DNA of 64,000 bases. It comes from Ridgeia piscesae. Its lineage: Eukaryota; Annelida; Polychaeta; Sabellida; Siboglinidae. The notes under the pieces were generated by a model. It was not told the DNA's origin. It saw only the letters and a list, made by a program, of their open reading frames with translations, and made no database searches. Of the stretch, positions 63,289 through 64,000 are shown one piece after another. The stretch is from positions 51,001 to 115,000 of the forward strand of contig JAODUO010000967.1 in assembly GCA_025642075.2 (NCBI GenBank). Direction: 5' to 3'. Every line of letters begins with the position of its first letter. Position 1 is the first letter of the stretch. Both the position numbers and the translations under genes were made by a program.

Positions 63289-64000
63289 AGTAGAGTAGAT
63301 CCAAGTTTCGGTCCAGGTTCAGTGCTACAACAGTGTCAGTGTATGTGTGTCCTGGTGATAAGATTACACATACCATGTCTAGGTTTGTATGAAGGAATGA
63401 GTCGTGTCAGCTATGTCTAATGATAGTTTTGAGTAATATCCCACTACAGACACAAGTGGTTCCCTGTAGCAACCATGTCTCCGAAAATGTGTCAGGCATT
63501 ACTTGTTTGTGTGATTCGTTAAAAGTGGGTCACACGTAACCCAGTTTCAGGTTGCTGTGAATGTGAGCACTGCTGTTCCCAGCAAACAACAACCCGTGAT
63601 ATCATATGTTCTGTAAGTGAATTAACGAGTTCAGCTGGCTCAATTCACGTGTTTCCGTATGTGAATTCACTGGATTCTGTGAACAAATTTGGTGTGTCGA
63701 CATGTGTTTACCGTGAAATCACGAGTTTTTCACATGATGACATGTACCAGTTCTGACCCAGTACGACTCGTTTCAAACTCGTTCAAAATTTGTGACAACA
63801 GGCAGAACACGTGTATTCACATGAATACGCACGAAAACATACTGGTGGAGCGGTACCAATTATGAACCAGTATGACACGTGCCAACTGGTTCAGAAATGG
63901 TTCCTTGTTTACTGGGTTTCAAATTGGGTTGTGCGTAACCCGGTTTTGCATTGCTACTGACCAACCTGGAGTGTGGCTGCTGGTTTATAATGGGGTTGCT
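63289..64000. other. Right edge, no gene seen
   Basis: About 30-bp similar direct repeats (gggt...acgtaacccagttt / gggt...gcgtaacccggttt) lie at about 63526 and 63925, bracketing sequence with several gtgaattca inverted motifs. It may be an uncharacterised element. Confidence 0.4.

Overview
This is animal nuclear DNA: small exons with GT-AG (a few GC-AG) introns, very long minisatellite arrays, (TA)n tracts, fold-back DNA elements and a decayed LINE. Two genes can be read by eye. On the + strand, about 25 exons from 2789 to about 44463 (possibly 46999) encode a TRPM-family (melastatin) cation channel. On the - strand, nine exons from 61085 down to 54221 encode an R-Smad of the Smad2/3 class; its first exon lies beyond the right edge or was not recognised. 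The genes converge tail to tail across about 7-10 kb of repeat-rich spacer. One Smad2/3-type gene and splice-site-spanning minisatellites suggest a marine invertebrate. As far as I recall, 'mirage' minisatellites of this kind were reported in amphioxus, so a cephalochordate is my best but unproven guess.

Layout. 1-1425 is a 33-bp minisatellite. 2789-13529 holds TRPM exons 1-8 (MHR1/2), with two fold-back elements and a 3.4-kb array of 36-bp units in intron 6. 13530-25552 holds exons 9-14 (MHR3/4); the intron 9 segment contains a broken non-LTR retrotransposon. 26474-29595 is a double 54-bp array that grows out of the acceptor of exon 15. 30637-42916 holds exons 16-24 (S1-S6, pore, TRP helix, start of the coiled coil), with arrays at 30751, 31310, 32690 and 36718. 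43192-44059 is a DNA element with inverted ends. 44388-46999 is the unresolved 3' end of TRPM with a 57-bp array. 49380-51905 is a 67-bp array in the spacer. 54221-61085 is the Smad gene with a 47-bp array at 58440-60470.

Main observation. At least five arrays in two unrelated genes are built from units that contain a copy of a real splice site plus adjoining exon bases: acceptor type at 26474-29369 (54 bp), 36718-37229 (24 bp) and 58440-60470 (47 bp, - strand); donor type at 30751-30960 (31 bp) and 54700-54865 (- strand). A sixth, at 32690-34760, resembles its neighbouring donor. Each gene therefore carries tens of decoy splice sites beside the true one. Many long ORFs in the window are only stop-free minisatellites and are not proteins.

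Two blemishes affect the TRPM model: a one-base insertion in exon 9 (15763-15765) and an early in-frame stop in the last exon (44461-44463). Either the assembly has indels or this copy is decaying; all other exon phases agree. The two genes have no evident functional link: one is a plasma-membrane ion channel, the other a TGF-beta/activin signal transducer.
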